This document shows, one piece after another, positions 17,699 through 26,695 of a stretch of DNA of 64,000 nucleotides. The notes below the pieces were generated by a model. The model did no database searches, was not told where the DNA came from, and worked only from the letters and a program-made list of their open reading frames with translations. Source of the stretch: Amycolatopsis pittospori (lineage in GTDB: Bacteria; Actinomycetota; Actinomycetes; Mycobacteriales; Pseudonocardiaceae). The stretch spans positions 1 to 64,000 of the forward strand of contig NZ_JACBXD010000013.1 of assembly GCF_013870525.1 (NCBI RefSeq). The letters are read 5' to 3'. Both the position numbers and the translations under genes were made by a program. Positions within the stretch are counted from its first letter, which is position 1. Every line of letters begins with the position of its first letter.

Positions 17699-18262
17699 TT
17701 ATGCTCCGGCGCCGTTCAGGACGGTGTCCACTGCTTTTTCGAGGAATTTCGGATCGGCTTCACCGCCGCGCAGCAACAGCCGGAACCAGATCGCCCCGGC
17801 GAGCAGATCCATCACGACGACCGGATCGGCGCCGGCCCGCAGTTCGCCCCTGGCGACGGCGCGTTCGAAGATCGGCTCTTCGCGCGCCATGCGGTCGGCG
17901 AAGAAGCTTCGTGACACGTCGCCGAGTTCCGGGCGGCGAGGGCCCGCGGTCAGCGTCGCCGTGACGACCGGCGCGGTGTGTTCGGAGGTCAGCAGCCGGA
18001 AGATATGTGTCGCCACGGCGAGAAGGTCGCCGCGCAGGCTGCCGGTGTCCGGGACGTCGAGGGTGAACAGGTCCGAATCGCGCAGTGCCGCGGCCAGGAG
18101 CGCGTCCTTCGACGGCCACCAGCGGTACAGGGTCGTCTTGTTGACGCCGGATCGGGCGGCGACGGCCTCGATGGCGAGCTTCTCGTATCCGTGTTCGGCG
18201 AGAAGTCCGAGGGTGGCGGCGAAGATCGCCTCGGCCTTGCGGGGACCGTTCTGCGTGCTCAC
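17699..18262 (-). CDS. TetR-family transcriptional regulator
   Basis: 187 residues. The N-terminal HTH shows AIFAATLGLLAEHGYEKLAIEAVAARSGVNKTTLYRWWPSK and the C-terminal domain resembles TetR_C_16-type effector domains (LTAGPRRPELG, AGADPVVVMDLLAGAIWFRLL). GTG 18262 is chosen since the HTH begins 8 residues later; the frame extends upstream through the operator region and beyond. It is divergent from the alpha/beta hydrolase, with two operator copies between them. Confidence 0.9.
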   Translation of the reverse strand: MSTQNGPRKAEAIFAATLGLLAEHGYEKLAIEAVAARSGVNKTTLYRWWPSKDALLAAALRDSDLFTLDVPDTGSLRGDLLAVATHIFRLLTSEHTAPVVTATLTAGPRRPELGDVSRSFFADRMAREEPIFERAVARGELRAGADPVVVMDLLAGAIWFRLLLRGGEADPKFLEKAVDTVLNGAGA

Positions 18263-18274
18263 CGCCCGACAATA

Positions 18275-18292
18275 CAACGCACCGTTGCGTTG
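18275..18292. promoter_or_regulatory. TetR operator, copy 1
   Basis: CAACGCA-CCGT-TGCGTTG has perfect 7-bp arms. It is the exact reverse complement of copy 2 at 18315-18332, and both lie in the 87-base gap between the TetR gene and the divergent hydrolase gene. Centre-to-centre distance is 40 bases, about four helical turns, which would suit cooperative binding. Confidence 0.7.
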
Positions 18293-18312
18293 CGCTTCGA
18301 GCAGGCGTACGT

Positions 18313-18334
18313 TGCAACGCAACGGTGCGTTGCA
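18313..18334. promoter_or_regulatory. TetR operator, copy 2
   Basis: TGCAACGCA-ACGG-TGCGTTGCA has perfect 9-bp arms, extending the 18-base unit shared with copy 1. It ends 15 bases before the hydrolase start codon, overlapping the zone where its transcription or translation would begin, so repression of both genes is likely. Confidence 0.7.
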
Positions 18335-18349
18335 TTCTGGAGGTAGCTC

Positions 18350-19042
18350 ATGATCCCCGTCGTCTTCGTCCACGGCATCCGGCTCAGCGGTGCGGCGTGG
18401 GCCGAGCAACTCGAATACGCGGGTCCTTCCGCGAGAGCGGTCGACCTGCCCGGACACGGCACGCGCCGCGGCGAACGGTTCACCCTGGCCGGTGCGGTGG
18501 ACGCCGTCGTAGAAGGCATCGAGGAGCCCGCCTTGGTCGTCGGGCATTCGCTCGGCGGTTACGTCGCCATCGCGGCGGCCGCGCGGCATCCGGACCGGGT
18601 CGCCGGTCTGGTCGTCGCGGGTTCGACCTACCTGCCCGGACGGACGCTGGAGACGCCGTTCCGCGTCGCTCACCGCCTGCTCATGCGCTTACCGGATCGA
18701 GGCGACCGGCTCAGCCGCCGGCAGTTCGAGAGTGTGCTGCCGCCGAAGTCGGCCAAAGCGGTGATCGACGGTGGTATCGCGACCGAGGTGATCCCGGACG
18801 TCGCCGAGGCCTTCGCGGACTTCGACGTGCTCACGGAACTCGGCACCTACCCGGGGCCGACGTGGCTCATCAACGGCTCACACGACCACTTCCGCCGTCA
18901 CGAGCGCCGGTTCCTCGACGCCTGCGCCGACGGCAGGCTGATCCACGTCCCGAAGGCCGGACACTACCTGCCGATGGTGCGTGGCAAGGAGTTCTCTCGG
19001 CTGGTGCTCGACGCGGCCCGATCAATTTGCAGACGTCGATAG
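18350..19042 (+). CDS. Alpha/beta hydrolase
   Basis: 230 residues. The nucleophile elbow is VGHSLGGYVA, the acid is probably the Asp in NGSHDHFRR, and the His is in KAGHYLPM; the oxyanion region FVHGIRLSG is near the N-terminus. An ATG start lies 6 bases after GGAGG. It is likely the target of the divergent TetR regulator. Substrate unknown: an ester, lactone or similar small molecule. It is the last normal-GC gene before the AT-rich island. Confidence 0.88.
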   Translation: MIPVVFVHGIRLSGAAWAEQLEYAGPSARAVDLPGHGTRRGERFTLAGAVDAVVEGIEEPALVVGHSLGGYVAIAAAARHPDRVAGLVVAGSTYLPGRTLETPFRVAHRLLMRLPDRGDRLSRRQFESVLPPKSAKAVIDGGIATEVIPDVAEAFADFDVLTELGTYPGPTWLINGSHDHFRRHERRFLDACADGRLIHVPKAGHYLPMVRGKEFSRLVLDAARSICRRR

Positions 19043-19154
19043 TTGCTGAAAAGTGTGCATAATTTGTTCAGCTGACTCTCTGCGCCTTGGTATTCACTGA
19101 TTGATGCTACGAGTTACTGACCGCATCGAACTACTTACGGTTCTTTGTGGAATC

Positions 19155-20393
19155 TTATCGCTGAAGCTTCAAATCTGAAACGTGCACCTTCAATCTATCA
19201 TAGTTCTCTTTTGTCAAATATTCCGACATTATACGAATTTCCCCTAAAATTCGCTCGGTCGTCTCACGGGCGCGTTTCTTGGCGGCTGTCACACCGTACC
19301 CTGTGCGACGGCCTATGCTTTCAAAGGTTTCGGGGGACACTTCGTAAAAGCTTCTAGTGTTATGCAATTTTAAGCCAAGGTTGTCATTTTTTATATAGAG
19401 AAAAGTTGGAACTATATCATAAGCGGGACTAAGTGTTGGAGTTTTTCCATCTTTGTATAGTATCGCCCAATTCTTCAAATGGGCGTCACCGTTGCCGATA
19501 ATTATATTTAGGACAATGCGATCGATAACTGCGGCCGTGGTGGAGATGTCTGTCAGGCCGGCGATAACGGTTGCGACTGTGTCACTCTTCGCGCCTCGGT
19601 ATTTCGCGTCAGAATTCGCTGTCGGAATATCCAGAATCTGAGCTAGCTCTTCCATGTGGATACGCTGATTTTTGCCTGCGCGGTCGAACCTCGTGACCGC
19701 TAGCGCCTTTCTGCCGCCCGACAGTTTGGCCCATTCCTTGAGGCCTTCAATTTCAAGCGGGTCTACAAGAAATGAATGTGGGGTTTCGATACCGGATCGC
19801 CCAGCCAGGACCAGTGACCCGAGTTCGGCTTCTGGGACACCGTCGAACCCAGGGCGTTCGTCAGGAAATTTCACAATCAGGTTTCCAGCGCTACCTTTGG
19901 TGGGTACAGTAATGCCTTTTTCGTCTCCATAGACGGAAAACTTGAGTTGTGCTCCGGCCAGGCTAAATTTCAGGATCGGGTTAGAATTATATGGACCATC
20001 GTCTGCGTCTTCCGTGTGGGGAGTTTGCACGCTATTAGGGATGCCTTCATGAAATACGCGAATCGCGCCAGGAAGGTCATTGGGGCCTAGTCTTACTAGC
20101 AGGTCATACTCATTTTTGAGGTTCGTTTCTGCTGCATCAGCGACAGCCGCGCGTAGTCGACCTTCTGGAAGTAGATGGCCAAACCAGCGAGGCAGTGATA
20201 CTCGGGCACTAGGTTTCCAGTGGCGACCGTTCTCCTCAAATATCTGACCAAGTATTGGCCTGGGAAAACTCTCCCAATATTGATCGGTAAATTCAAACCA
20301 GTTCCTGTTTCCTACATTGTATAGTTGTCCTACATCGACCCATTGAGTGTTGATGGATTGTATTTGCACTCGCGACACGGAGTCGGTTCTCAT
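19155..20393 (-). CDS. HipA-type serine/threonine kinase toxin
   Basis: 412 residues with the HipA fold. The N-terminal part has WFGHLLPEGRLR and NEYDLLVRLG; the phosphorylatable loop is SLAGAQLKFSV (144-154); the catalytic Asp303 and Asn308 are in GNGDAHLKNWAIL; the metal-binding Asp326 is in SPAYDIVPT. All key residues appear intact. In the classical system HipA phosphorylates Glu-tRNA synthetase and is held by the DNA-binding HipB. No HipB-like gene is visible here. Its start overlaps the stop of the DUF262 gene by four bases (ATGA). The composition is clearly AT-richer than the flanks, suggesting transfer. Confidence 0.9.
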   Translation of the reverse strand: MRTDSVSRVQIQSINTQWVDVGQLYNVGNRNWFEFTDQYWESFPRPILGQIFEENGRHWKPSARVSLPRWFGHLLPEGRLRAAVADAAETNLKNEYDLLVRLGPNDLPGAIRVFHEGIPNSVQTPHTEDADDGPYNSNPILKFSLAGAQLKFSVYGDEKGITVPTKGSAGNLIVKFPDERPGFDGVPEAELGSLVLAGRSGIETPHSFLVDPLEIEGLKEWAKLSGGRKALAVTRFDRAGKNQRIHMEELAQILDIPTANSDAKYRGAKSDTVATVIAGLTDISTTAAVIDRIVLNIIIGNGDAHLKNWAILYKDGKTPTLSPAYDIVPTFLYIKNDNLGLKLHNTRSFYEVSPETFESIGRRTGYGVTAAKKRARETTERILGEIRIMSEYLTKENYDRLKVHVSDLKLQR

Positions 20394-22054
20394 GAAAGTT
20401 CCTCGGTCTCGCCTTGGACAATTAAGTCACGAAGAGGCGGGCGTGTCACTGCGCCAGTATCCACTCTTGCGGTAAGGAACCTTTCGGCAAGAATTGCAAG
20501 TTCCTTGTTTCGATGTTCAACAAATTCTTCTTTCTGTGCAGAATGCAAAAGATGTGAAGCTTTGTTGTCGATTAGGTGACTTGTCAGTATTTTGGGGTCT
20601 TGGATGGCTGATATTGGTTTATCGTCCGGCGACCAGAAACCGCGAGAGCCAGCTTCGGAAGCACTCGAGTTAACTAATTGAGCTATGGCATTAACGCCAT
20701 AGGAGTCAAGTAGGCTTCCGACGTTAAGCGGGCTTCCGTCACTTCCTAGTGGTCCCAGCGAGTATAGGGCAAGCAGGAGCAGGCGACTTCCTCGCTCGTT
20801 TGTCCTAAACTTTGTCACCGGCACTGATCCTGGAGCTCGATCTACGACTCGGCTGAGTAGCGCCTTAATGGCGTCATACTCTGACGGCGCCTTCTGCGGG
20901 TTCGCCTTTGCCGGATTTACTGAATAGACTGCACGTCTAAGCGTCGGTGTTTGTCCTGCTTCTTCGCCAAAGCCGTGGACCCATCCACGCCAAAGCCAGC
21001 GGGACAAGAGTATGAGTGTCCAATTTGTAGGTTCTGGATGTAGGTGAAAGAAAGCTGCGAGGACTGGTATTGGAAAAGCATTTGGCATTAAGAGTGTGTG
21101 TGGTACGCCTTCCCGTTTTAGGAACTCCACTGATCGCACAAGCGCCCGCTCTGTCAGATCAAACCAGTCGGATGCATCTTCGTTCGGGCCAAATTCTTCC
21201 CGGATATCTCGCCCTATATTTCCACCGCGAATGGCCTGCAGGCTTTGAACGATTCGATTCTCGGGAATCTGGCCGAATCCGAGTTTTTCTAGTTCTTTGA
21301 CTACGCTCCTCGGGTTTCCTGGCGTGCCATCTTTGGCAAACAGTGCGTGGAATACTTGTGCGCGAGAGATCGGTTTACCGGCGGAATTGACCCGGTCAAA
21401 GATTTCGCGCAGGAGATTCTGATCGTCGCTGGTTACCACATAGGCGGGAACTTTGTAATCGCGTAGGGCGCCGCCAAGCTGATCTGCTCGATCGAAATCT
21501 TCTGACTCGAGTTCTTCTGCATGCTGTCGGAGCCAGTTGAGAAGCGAGCGCGTTTCAAGCGCCTCGTTTACCGGTATCGCCCGCTTTGGAGGAACTCCGC
21601 GTTTGCTATTGACGAACTTTTGTGTCGATAAATCAAAGTATATGTCGAAGCGCTCGTCGTGTCGTCGATATTGATCAGTCAAGCTGGCGAAGAATGAGGT
21701 GATACGCTGTTGACCATCCACAACCCACAGGGCGTTTTCTTCGAGGGGAACTTGTATTTCTATTGGGCCAAATCGTTCGATTCCAGCTGGGGCTTCATGT
21801 TGCCAAAACAGGACTGTTCCAAGAGGAAATCCGCGGTACAAGCTGTCAAACAATTTGCGAACGTCATTTGAGTCCCAAACGAAGGACCTCTGAAAGTTTG
21901 GGATTCGAATGACGCCACGCCGTGTCAGGTCGACTAGCTCAGGAATGCTGAAGCTTGTGGACCCTTGCTTCAGGGGGGTTCCGGTTGCCACAGCATCTCC
22001 TTTGTCGGTCAGCGATTGGCGAGGCTTCGCTGAGTAGCCTCGCGATGTGGCCAT
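20390..22054 (-). CDS. DUF262 (ParB/GmrSD-N-like) protein
   Basis: 554 residues. Family motifs are IPNFQRSFVWD (51-61), VVDGQQRITSFF (111-122) and FDRVNSAGKPIS (219-230), as in the N-terminal domain of GmrSD type IV restriction enzymes and other defence proteins, where it is thought to bind or hydrolyse nucleotides. I see no HNH (DUF1524) nuclease motif in the C-terminal half. The end (TSHLIDNKASHLL, then an Arg/Glu-rich helix) recalls the C-terminus of stand-alone DUF262 proteins. It is the first gene of a two-gene operon with hipA, so it may be the partner or regulator of the kinase. Confidence 0.88.
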   Translation of the reverse strand: MATSRGYSAKPRQSLTDKGDAVATGTPLKQGSTSFSIPELVDLTRRGVIRIPNFQRSFVWDSNDVRKLFDSLYRGFPLGTVLFWQHEAPAGIERFGPIEIQVPLEENALWVVDGQQRITSFFASLTDQYRRHDERFDIYFDLSTQKFVNSKRGVPPKRAIPVNEALETRSLLNWLRQHAEELESEDFDRADQLGGALRDYKVPAYVVTSDDQNLLREIFDRVNSAGKPISRAQVFHALFAKDGTPGNPRSVVKELEKLGFGQIPENRIVQSLQAIRGGNIGRDIREEFGPNEDASDWFDLTERALVRSVEFLKREGVPHTLLMPNAFPIPVLAAFFHLHPEPTNWTLILLSRWLWRGWVHGFGEEAGQTPTLRRAVYSVNPAKANPQKAPSEYDAIKALLSRVVDRAPGSVPVTKFRTNERGSRLLLLALYSLGPLGSDGSPLNVGSLLDSYGVNAIAQLVNSSASEAGSRGFWSPDDKPISAIQDPKILTSHLIDNKASHLLHSAQKEEFVEHRNKELAILAERFLTARVDTGAVTRPPLRDLIVQGETEELS

Positions 22055-22376
22055 CTTACTCGCCGTAGTCTACGTAGCTGGTGGGTCAAGTCTAGGTGCG
22101 CTGTGGCATATGCATCGGCCGGAAGTTCCTGGTCGACCTAGCGCAAGGCATTCGGCATTTTCGCCGTGACTTCGTGTTGTCGAACGCACAGACACCTGCA
22201 TCAAGGAGCACGGGAGGCCCGGTACTGGGCGGGAGGACGAAGCAAGGTAAGAACGGAGGGACTGAGGCCGAGGCGGAGAGCCGCCCACGGCTGGTCGCGA
22301 TGAGGATGGCCGCTGTGTGACAAAGTCGAGGCCCGCTCCTGTCTTCTGTCGATTCTATAAGTTGGAGAACGTTGGT
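22055..22376. other. Right flank of the AT-rich island, no gene recognised
   Basis: 322 bases between the DUF262 start and the stop of the 117-residue gene. It should contain the promoter of the DUF262-hipA operon. The base composition changes back to chromosomal GC within it, so the island boundary lies here. Short open frames exist but none looks like protein. I found no integrase, tRNA end or convincing direct repeat matching the left flank near 19040-19150. Confidence 0.5.
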
Positions 22377-22730
22377 TTAGCCGACCGGAAGGAGCGAGCC
22401 TTCGGAGTTCGTGAACTGGGTCGCCAGCCGCACCGGCGCCGGGTACGCGCCCAAGACGATCGAGGCGAACGGGGTCGCCACCGCCGCACCACCCGCGTAG
22501 TTGGTCTGCAGATGCACGCTGACGTGCACGTTCCGGTCGGCCGGGATCTCGAACGCGACGGAGCCCCACGAGACCACGTATTGCCTCCCGTCGATGCTCG
22601 CGATGGGCACGAAGACCTCCGCGCGGAGAGGGACGGTGATGTCGATGGTGAGCAGCCGGCGCGGGCCGTCGTGGTTGTCGACGTACGGGATCACGCCCGG
22701 CTGTTTGCCCAGATCGATCGGGTTGGTCAT
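22377..22730 (-). CDS. Small protein downstream of the MBOAT gene, unknown function
   Basis: 117 residues, no signal or membrane segment, predicted mostly beta (alternating Val/Ile/Thr stretches such as RLLTIDITVPLRAEVFVPIAS and NVHVSVHLQTNYAGG). It starts 10 bases after the MBOAT stop on the same strand, so it is almost certainly co-transcribed and may assist the acyltransferase or act on the same product. No family recognised. Confidence 0.7.
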   Translation of the reverse strand: MTNPIDLGKQPGVIPYVDNHDGPRRLLTIDITVPLRAEVFVPIASIDGRQYVVSWGSVAFEIPADRNVHVSVHLQTNYAGGAAVATPFASIVLGAYPAPVRLATQFTNSEGSLLPVG

Positions 22731-22739
22731 CCTGCCTCT

Positions 22740-24173
22740 TTAGAATTGGTAGTAGAGGAACGGGCTGAAGGTCCCGGTCGCGATCAGGATGGCCGCGTAG
22801 ATCAGGCCGACGGTCATCACGCCGATCCTCAGTGCGTTGGCCGGGCGGCTCCGCGAAGACTCCAGCAGTGGCCCGGTCACCGGATGCGCGGGCAGGAACA
22901 CGATCGCCAGCGCGCACAGCAGGATGATGAGGCGCTGGTTGGTCACCGCACCCTCGACGACGTCGGTGAGGCCGGTGAAGTCCGGCAGCACCATATGCCC
23001 GATCATGCCGAGCGCGTGCGGCAGATCCTTGGCGCGGAAGAACACCCAGCCGAACACCACGAGTACGAGGGTCAGCGCGCGGCGGCCGATCCGGGCGGCC
23101 CGCGTCTTCGGGGTGACGTCGTAGCCGAATGCGCGTTCCACGATCAGCAGTGCGCCGTGGTAGATGCCCCAGATCAGGAACGTCCACTGCGCGCCGTGCC
23201 AGAACCCGGTCAGCACGAACACGATGCACAGGTTCCGGTACGTATGCCCGGCGCCGGTGCGGTTGCCGCCCAGCGGGATGTAGACGTAGTCGCGGAACCA
23301 GCGTGACAGCGACATGTGCCAGCGCCGCCAGAACTCGGTGATGGTCACCGACGAGTACGGCCGCGCGAAGTTCTCCGGGAGCCGGAAGCCGAGCATGCGA
23401 CCGAGACCGATCGCCATGTCGGAGTACCCGGAGAAGTCGAAGAACAGCTGAAGGGTGTATCCGATCGCGCCGAGCCAGGCGATCGCGAAGGTCATTTGAT
23501 CCGATGGGGTGTTGAAGCAGGCGTCCACCATCGGGCTGAGCGAATCCGCGATGATCGTCTTCTTGCACAGCCCGAGCGCGAACCGGGGGAAGCCGGCGGC
23601 GATGTCGTCGAGCCGGTGCGACCGCTTCTGCGGCAGCTGGTCGGCGATCTCCCGGTACCGCACGATCGGACCGGCCACCAGCTGCGGGAACATCGCGATG
23701 TACGCGGCGAACGACACCGGGTTGCGCAGGGCGCGGCGTTCACCGCGGTAGATGTCCACCACGTACGAGATGTGGTGGAACGTGTAGAACGAGATGCCGA
23801 TCGGGATGACCAGGTCGGCCACCGGGAAGCCGCCGCCGAACCAGTGCGTCACGGCCGCGATCTGCTGCGTCGCGAAGCCCGCGTACTTCCAGATCAGCAG
23901 CATGCCGACGTTGAGGCCGATGACGCCGAGCAGGATCCGCTTGCGCCGCGTGTTCTGCATGTCCCACGCGTTCGGCTCCAGCGCGGGCCCGGCCAGGAAG
24001 TTGACCACCATGCAGCCGATCAGCACCAGCGTGTACGGCCCGGCGCCGGTGGCGTAGAAGATCAGGCTGCCGACCGCGACGATGCCGTTCCGCCAGCTGC
24101 GCGGGCACACCAGGACGGCGATCAGTACCGCCGGCATGAAGTACCACAGGAACAGTGGCGAAATGAACGACAT
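22740..24173 (-). CDS. MBOAT family O-acyltransferase (AlgI-like)
   Basis: 477 residues with about ten membrane helices. The MBOAT signature is clear: IPIGISFYTFHHISYVVD, FPQLVAGPIVRY, LQLFFDFSGYSDMAIG, FWRRWHMSLSRWFRDYVYIPLGG and the catalytic His in LTGFWHGAQWTFLIWG. AlgI-type enzymes carry acyl groups across the membrane to O-acylate extracellular polymers, handing them to SGNH proteins of the AlgJ/AlgX kind. Such a protein is encoded at 7300-8613 but not in this operon. The gene to the left (22377-22730) is a likely operon partner. Confidence 0.92.
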   Translation of the reverse strand: MSFISPLFLWYFMPAVLIAVLVCPRSWRNGIVAVGSLIFYATGAGPYTLVLIGCMVVNFLAGPALEPNAWDMQNTRRKRILLGVIGLNVGMLLIWKYAGFATQQIAAVTHWFGGGFPVADLVIPIGISFYTFHHISYVVDIYRGERRALRNPVSFAAYIAMFPQLVAGPIVRYREIADQLPQKRSHRLDDIAAGFPRFALGLCKKTIIADSLSPMVDACFNTPSDQMTFAIAWLGAIGYTLQLFFDFSGYSDMAIGLGRMLGFRLPENFARPYSSVTITEFWRRWHMSLSRWFRDYVYIPLGGNRTGAGHTYRNLCIVFVLTGFWHGAQWTFLIWGIYHGALLIVERAFGYDVTPKTRAARIGRRALTLVLVVFGWVFFRAKDLPHALGMIGHMVLPDFTGLTDVVEGAVTNQRLIILLCALAIVFLPAHPVTGPLLESSRSRPANALRIGVMTVGLIYAAILIATGTFSPFLYYQF

Positions 24174-24263
24174 CGGTGCGGGGTCCCCCAGGGCGGTTAC
24201 GCGTTATCCGCTGGTGACCTTAGCCTGCGGGCCCCGCCCGGTGTCGACGAACCGAGTGCGGGG

Positions 24264-25220
24264 TCAGACACGTCCCGCGATGCGGCGGCGGCGGGCCACC
24301 TCGGCCAGCAGCACGCCGGCCGCGACGGAGGCGTTGAGCGACTCGACACCGGCCGCCATCGGGATCGACACGGTCGCGTCGCAGGTCTCGCGCACGAGCC
24401 GGGAGAGCCCGCGGCCCTCCGAGCCGAGCACGATGACCAGCGGGTCGGCCGCGAGGTCGAGCTCGTCGATGTCCACCGAGCCGTCCGCGTCGAGGCCGAC
24501 GACCATCAGGCCGTCGTCCTTCCACGCCTTCAGCTGACGGGTCAGGTTGGTCGCGACGGCGATCGGCAGCTTGGCGGCGGTGCCGGCGGAGGTCCGCCAC
24601 GCGACCGCGGTCATGCCCGCGCTGCGCCGCTCCGGCAGGAGGACGCCGTGCGCGCCGAACGCGGCGGCCGAGCGGATCACCGCGCCGAGGTTGCGCGGGT
24701 CGGTGACACCGTCGAGCGCGACGAACAGCGGTGTGTTGCCCGAGTCCTTCGCCGCGGCCATCAGGTCGCCGGGGTGCGCGTACTCGAACGGCGGGACCTG
24801 CAGGCCGAGGCCCTGGTGCATGGCCCGGTTGGTCTTGCGGTCGAGCTCCTCGCGCGGGATCTCCAGGATCGAGATGCCCTTGTCGCCGGCGAGCCGGACG
24901 GCCTCGTTGACGCGGTCGTCGATCTCGATGTTGATCGCGACGTACAGCGCGGTGGCGGGCACGTCGGCGCGCAGCGCCTCGACCACCGGGTTGCGCCCGG
25001 CGATCAGTTCCGGCTTGTCGGCCTTCTTCTGGCGCGCCTGTTCCTTGCGGTCACGGGCGTTCGACATGCGGTACGCCTTGTGCCCTGGCCGGTCCTCGGC
25101 CTTGGGGGTCGGGCCCTTGCCTTCGAGGCCCTTCCGGCGCTGGCCGCCGGAACCGACGACCTGACCCTTCTTCGTGCCGGGCTTGCGAATAGCGCCCTGG
25201 CGCCGGGAGTTGCCTGCCAT
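24264..25220 (-). CDS. rlmB: 23S rRNA (guanosine-2'-O)-methyltransferase RlmB (TrmH/SpoU family)
   Basis: 318 residues. A basic N-terminal extension of about 65 residues (Gly/Lys/Arg-rich, common in actinobacteria) precedes the substrate-binding domain ([12 protein letters not shown]) and the SPOUT methyltransferase domain with motifs [31 protein letters not shown] and [21 protein letters not shown], which form the AdoMet knot. The gene lies 37 bases after cysS, as in mycobacteria (Rv3579c-Rv3580c), supporting an operon. ATG 25220 is chosen; the frame runs further into cysS. Confidence 0.93.
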   Translation of the reverse strand: MAGNSRRQGAIRKPGTKKGQVVGSGGQRRKGLEGKGPTPKAEDRPGHKAYRMSNARDRKEQARQKKADKPELIAGRNPVVEALRADVPATALYVAINIEIDDRVNEAVRLAGDKGISILEIPREELDRKTNRAMHQGLGLQVPPFEYAHPGDLMAAAKDSGNTPLFVALDGVTDPRNLGAVIRSAAAFGAHGVLLPERRSAGMTAVAWRTSAGTAAKLPIAVATNLTRQLKAWKDDGLMVVGLDADGSVDIDELDLAADPLVIVLGSEGRGLSRLVRETCDATVSIPMAAGVESLNASVAAGVLLAEVARRRRIAGRV

Positions 25221-25257
25221 CAGTGAGAATCCTTGAGCTAGAAAAGACGAGTAAGTG

Positions 25258-26649
25258 TCAGACGTCCTTGACGGTCCACTGTGGACCGTTCGGGGTGTCC
25301 TCCACCACGATGCCCGCCTGCTGGAGGCGGTCACGCGCGGCGTCCGCACGGGCGAAGTCCTTCTCGGCGCGGGCCTGCTGCCGTTCGGTGAGCAGCCCTT
25401 CCACGAGATCGGACAGCGCCTGCCGGGTGGGCGTCTCAGTGCCGCCCGCCTCGGACCAGCGCGCGGAGAGCGGGTCGAGGCCGAGCACGTCGGTCATCGC
25501 GCGCACGGAGGCGGCGAGTTCGAGTGCCTTGGAATTGTCGGCCTCGTCGAGGGCGGCGTTACCATCGCGGACCGTGTTGTGCAGCACTGCGAATGCCTGC
25601 GGGGTGGCCAGGTCGTCGTCGAGCGCGGCGGCGAAGTCCTTCGGGACGTCGCCGAGGTGCACGGAGCCGACGATGCCGGCGGTACGCCGCAGGAACTGCT
25701 CGATCCTCCGGTAGCCCTGAGCGGCTTCGGTGAGCGCCCCGTCGGAGTACTCGATCGTCGACCGGTAGTGCGGCTGGACCAGGTAGTACCGCAGTTCGGG
25801 CGCCCGGTAGTTCTTCAGCATCTCCGGGATCGAGACGGTGTTGCCCAGCGACTTCGACATCTTCTCGCCGGACATGGTCACCCACGCGTTGTGCAGCCAA
25901 TACCGCGCGAAGCCGTCACCCGCCGCGTTGGACTGGGCGCGCTCGTTCTCGTGGTGCGGGAACACCAGGTCGATGCCGCCGCCGTGGATGTCGAACTCGC
26001 TGCCGAGGTAGGTCGTCGCCATCGCCGAGCATTCGAGGTGCCAGCCCGGCCGGCCGTCGCCCCAGGGCGTCGGCCACGACGGCTCGCCCGGCTTCGCGCT
26101 CTTCCACAGCGTGAAGTCGCGTGCGTCGCGCTTGCCCTCGCCGAGGCTCTCGCCCTGCTGGACCTCGTCGAGCTTCTGGCCGGACAGATCGCCGTAGCCG
26201 TCGAACGCCTTGACCGAGAAGTACACGTCGCCGCCCGAGGCGTACGCGTGCCCGCCGTCGATCAGCCGCCGCATCAGTTCGATCATCTGCGTGACGTGCC
26301 CCGTCGCCCGGGGGGCGATCGAAGGCGGCAGGCAGCCCAGCGACTCGTACGCCGACTCGAAGGCGCGCTCGTGCGTGGCCGCCCACTCCCACCAGGGCCG
26401 ATCCGCTTCGGCGGCCTTGGTGAGGATCTTGTCGTCGATGTCGGTGACGTTGCGGACCATCAGCACGTCGAGTCCACTGTGGACGAGCCAGCGACGCAGG
26501 ACGTCGTAGTTCAGCGCGCCGCGGATGTGGCCGATATGGGGGATGCCCTGCACGGTGGCACCACACACGTACATGGACGCCGTTCCGCTACGGGCGGGAT
26601 GGAATTCCCGCACGCTCCGGGTCGCGGTGTCATAGAGGTGTAGTGCCAC
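25258..26649 (-). CDS. cysS: Cysteinyl-tRNA synthetase
   Basis: 463 residues, class I synthetase charging tRNA-Cys. It has [19 protein letters not shown] (zinc Cys and HIGH motif), [17 protein letters not shown] and FPHHENE (other zinc ligands), and EKMSKSLGN (KMSKS). The C-terminal DALR/anticodon-binding region is complete. GTG start. It is upstream of rlmB and downstream of the HAD gene on the same strand. The motifs and context match CysS rather than the mycothiol ligase MshC. Confidence 0.96.
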   Translation of the reverse strand: MALHLYDTATRSVREFHPARSGTASMYVCGATVQGIPHIGHIRGALNYDVLRRWLVHSGLDVLMVRNVTDIDDKILTKAAEADRPWWEWAATHERAFESAYESLGCLPPSIAPRATGHVTQMIELMRRLIDGGHAYASGGDVYFSVKAFDGYGDLSGQKLDEVQQGESLGEGKRDARDFTLWKSAKPGEPSWPTPWGDGRPGWHLECSAMATTYLGSEFDIHGGGIDLVFPHHENERAQSNAAGDGFARYWLHNAWVTMSGEKMSKSLGNTVSIPEMLKNYRAPELRYYLVQPHYRSTIEYSDGALTEAAQGYRRIEQFLRRTAGIVGSVHLGDVPKDFAAALDDDLATPQAFAVLHNTVRDGNAALDEADNSKALELAASVRAMTDVLGLDPLSARWSEAGGTETPTRQALSDLVEGLLTERQQARAEKDFARADAARDRLQQAGIVVEDTPNGPQWTVKDV

Positions 26650-26695
26650 CCTAAAAGGGTACGGGGTGCGCGTGAGCGACGTCGCAGTGACCGTA

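Noticed and set aside
19145..19357. A HipB-like small gene near hipA
   Set aside because: The short plus-strand frame here lies within the hipA end and lacks a helix-turn-helix pattern; no other candidate is present on either side.
19040..22376. Integrated mobile element with attachment sites
   Set aside because: The island is compositionally foreign, but no integrase, transposase, tRNA end or convincing flanking direct repeat was found.
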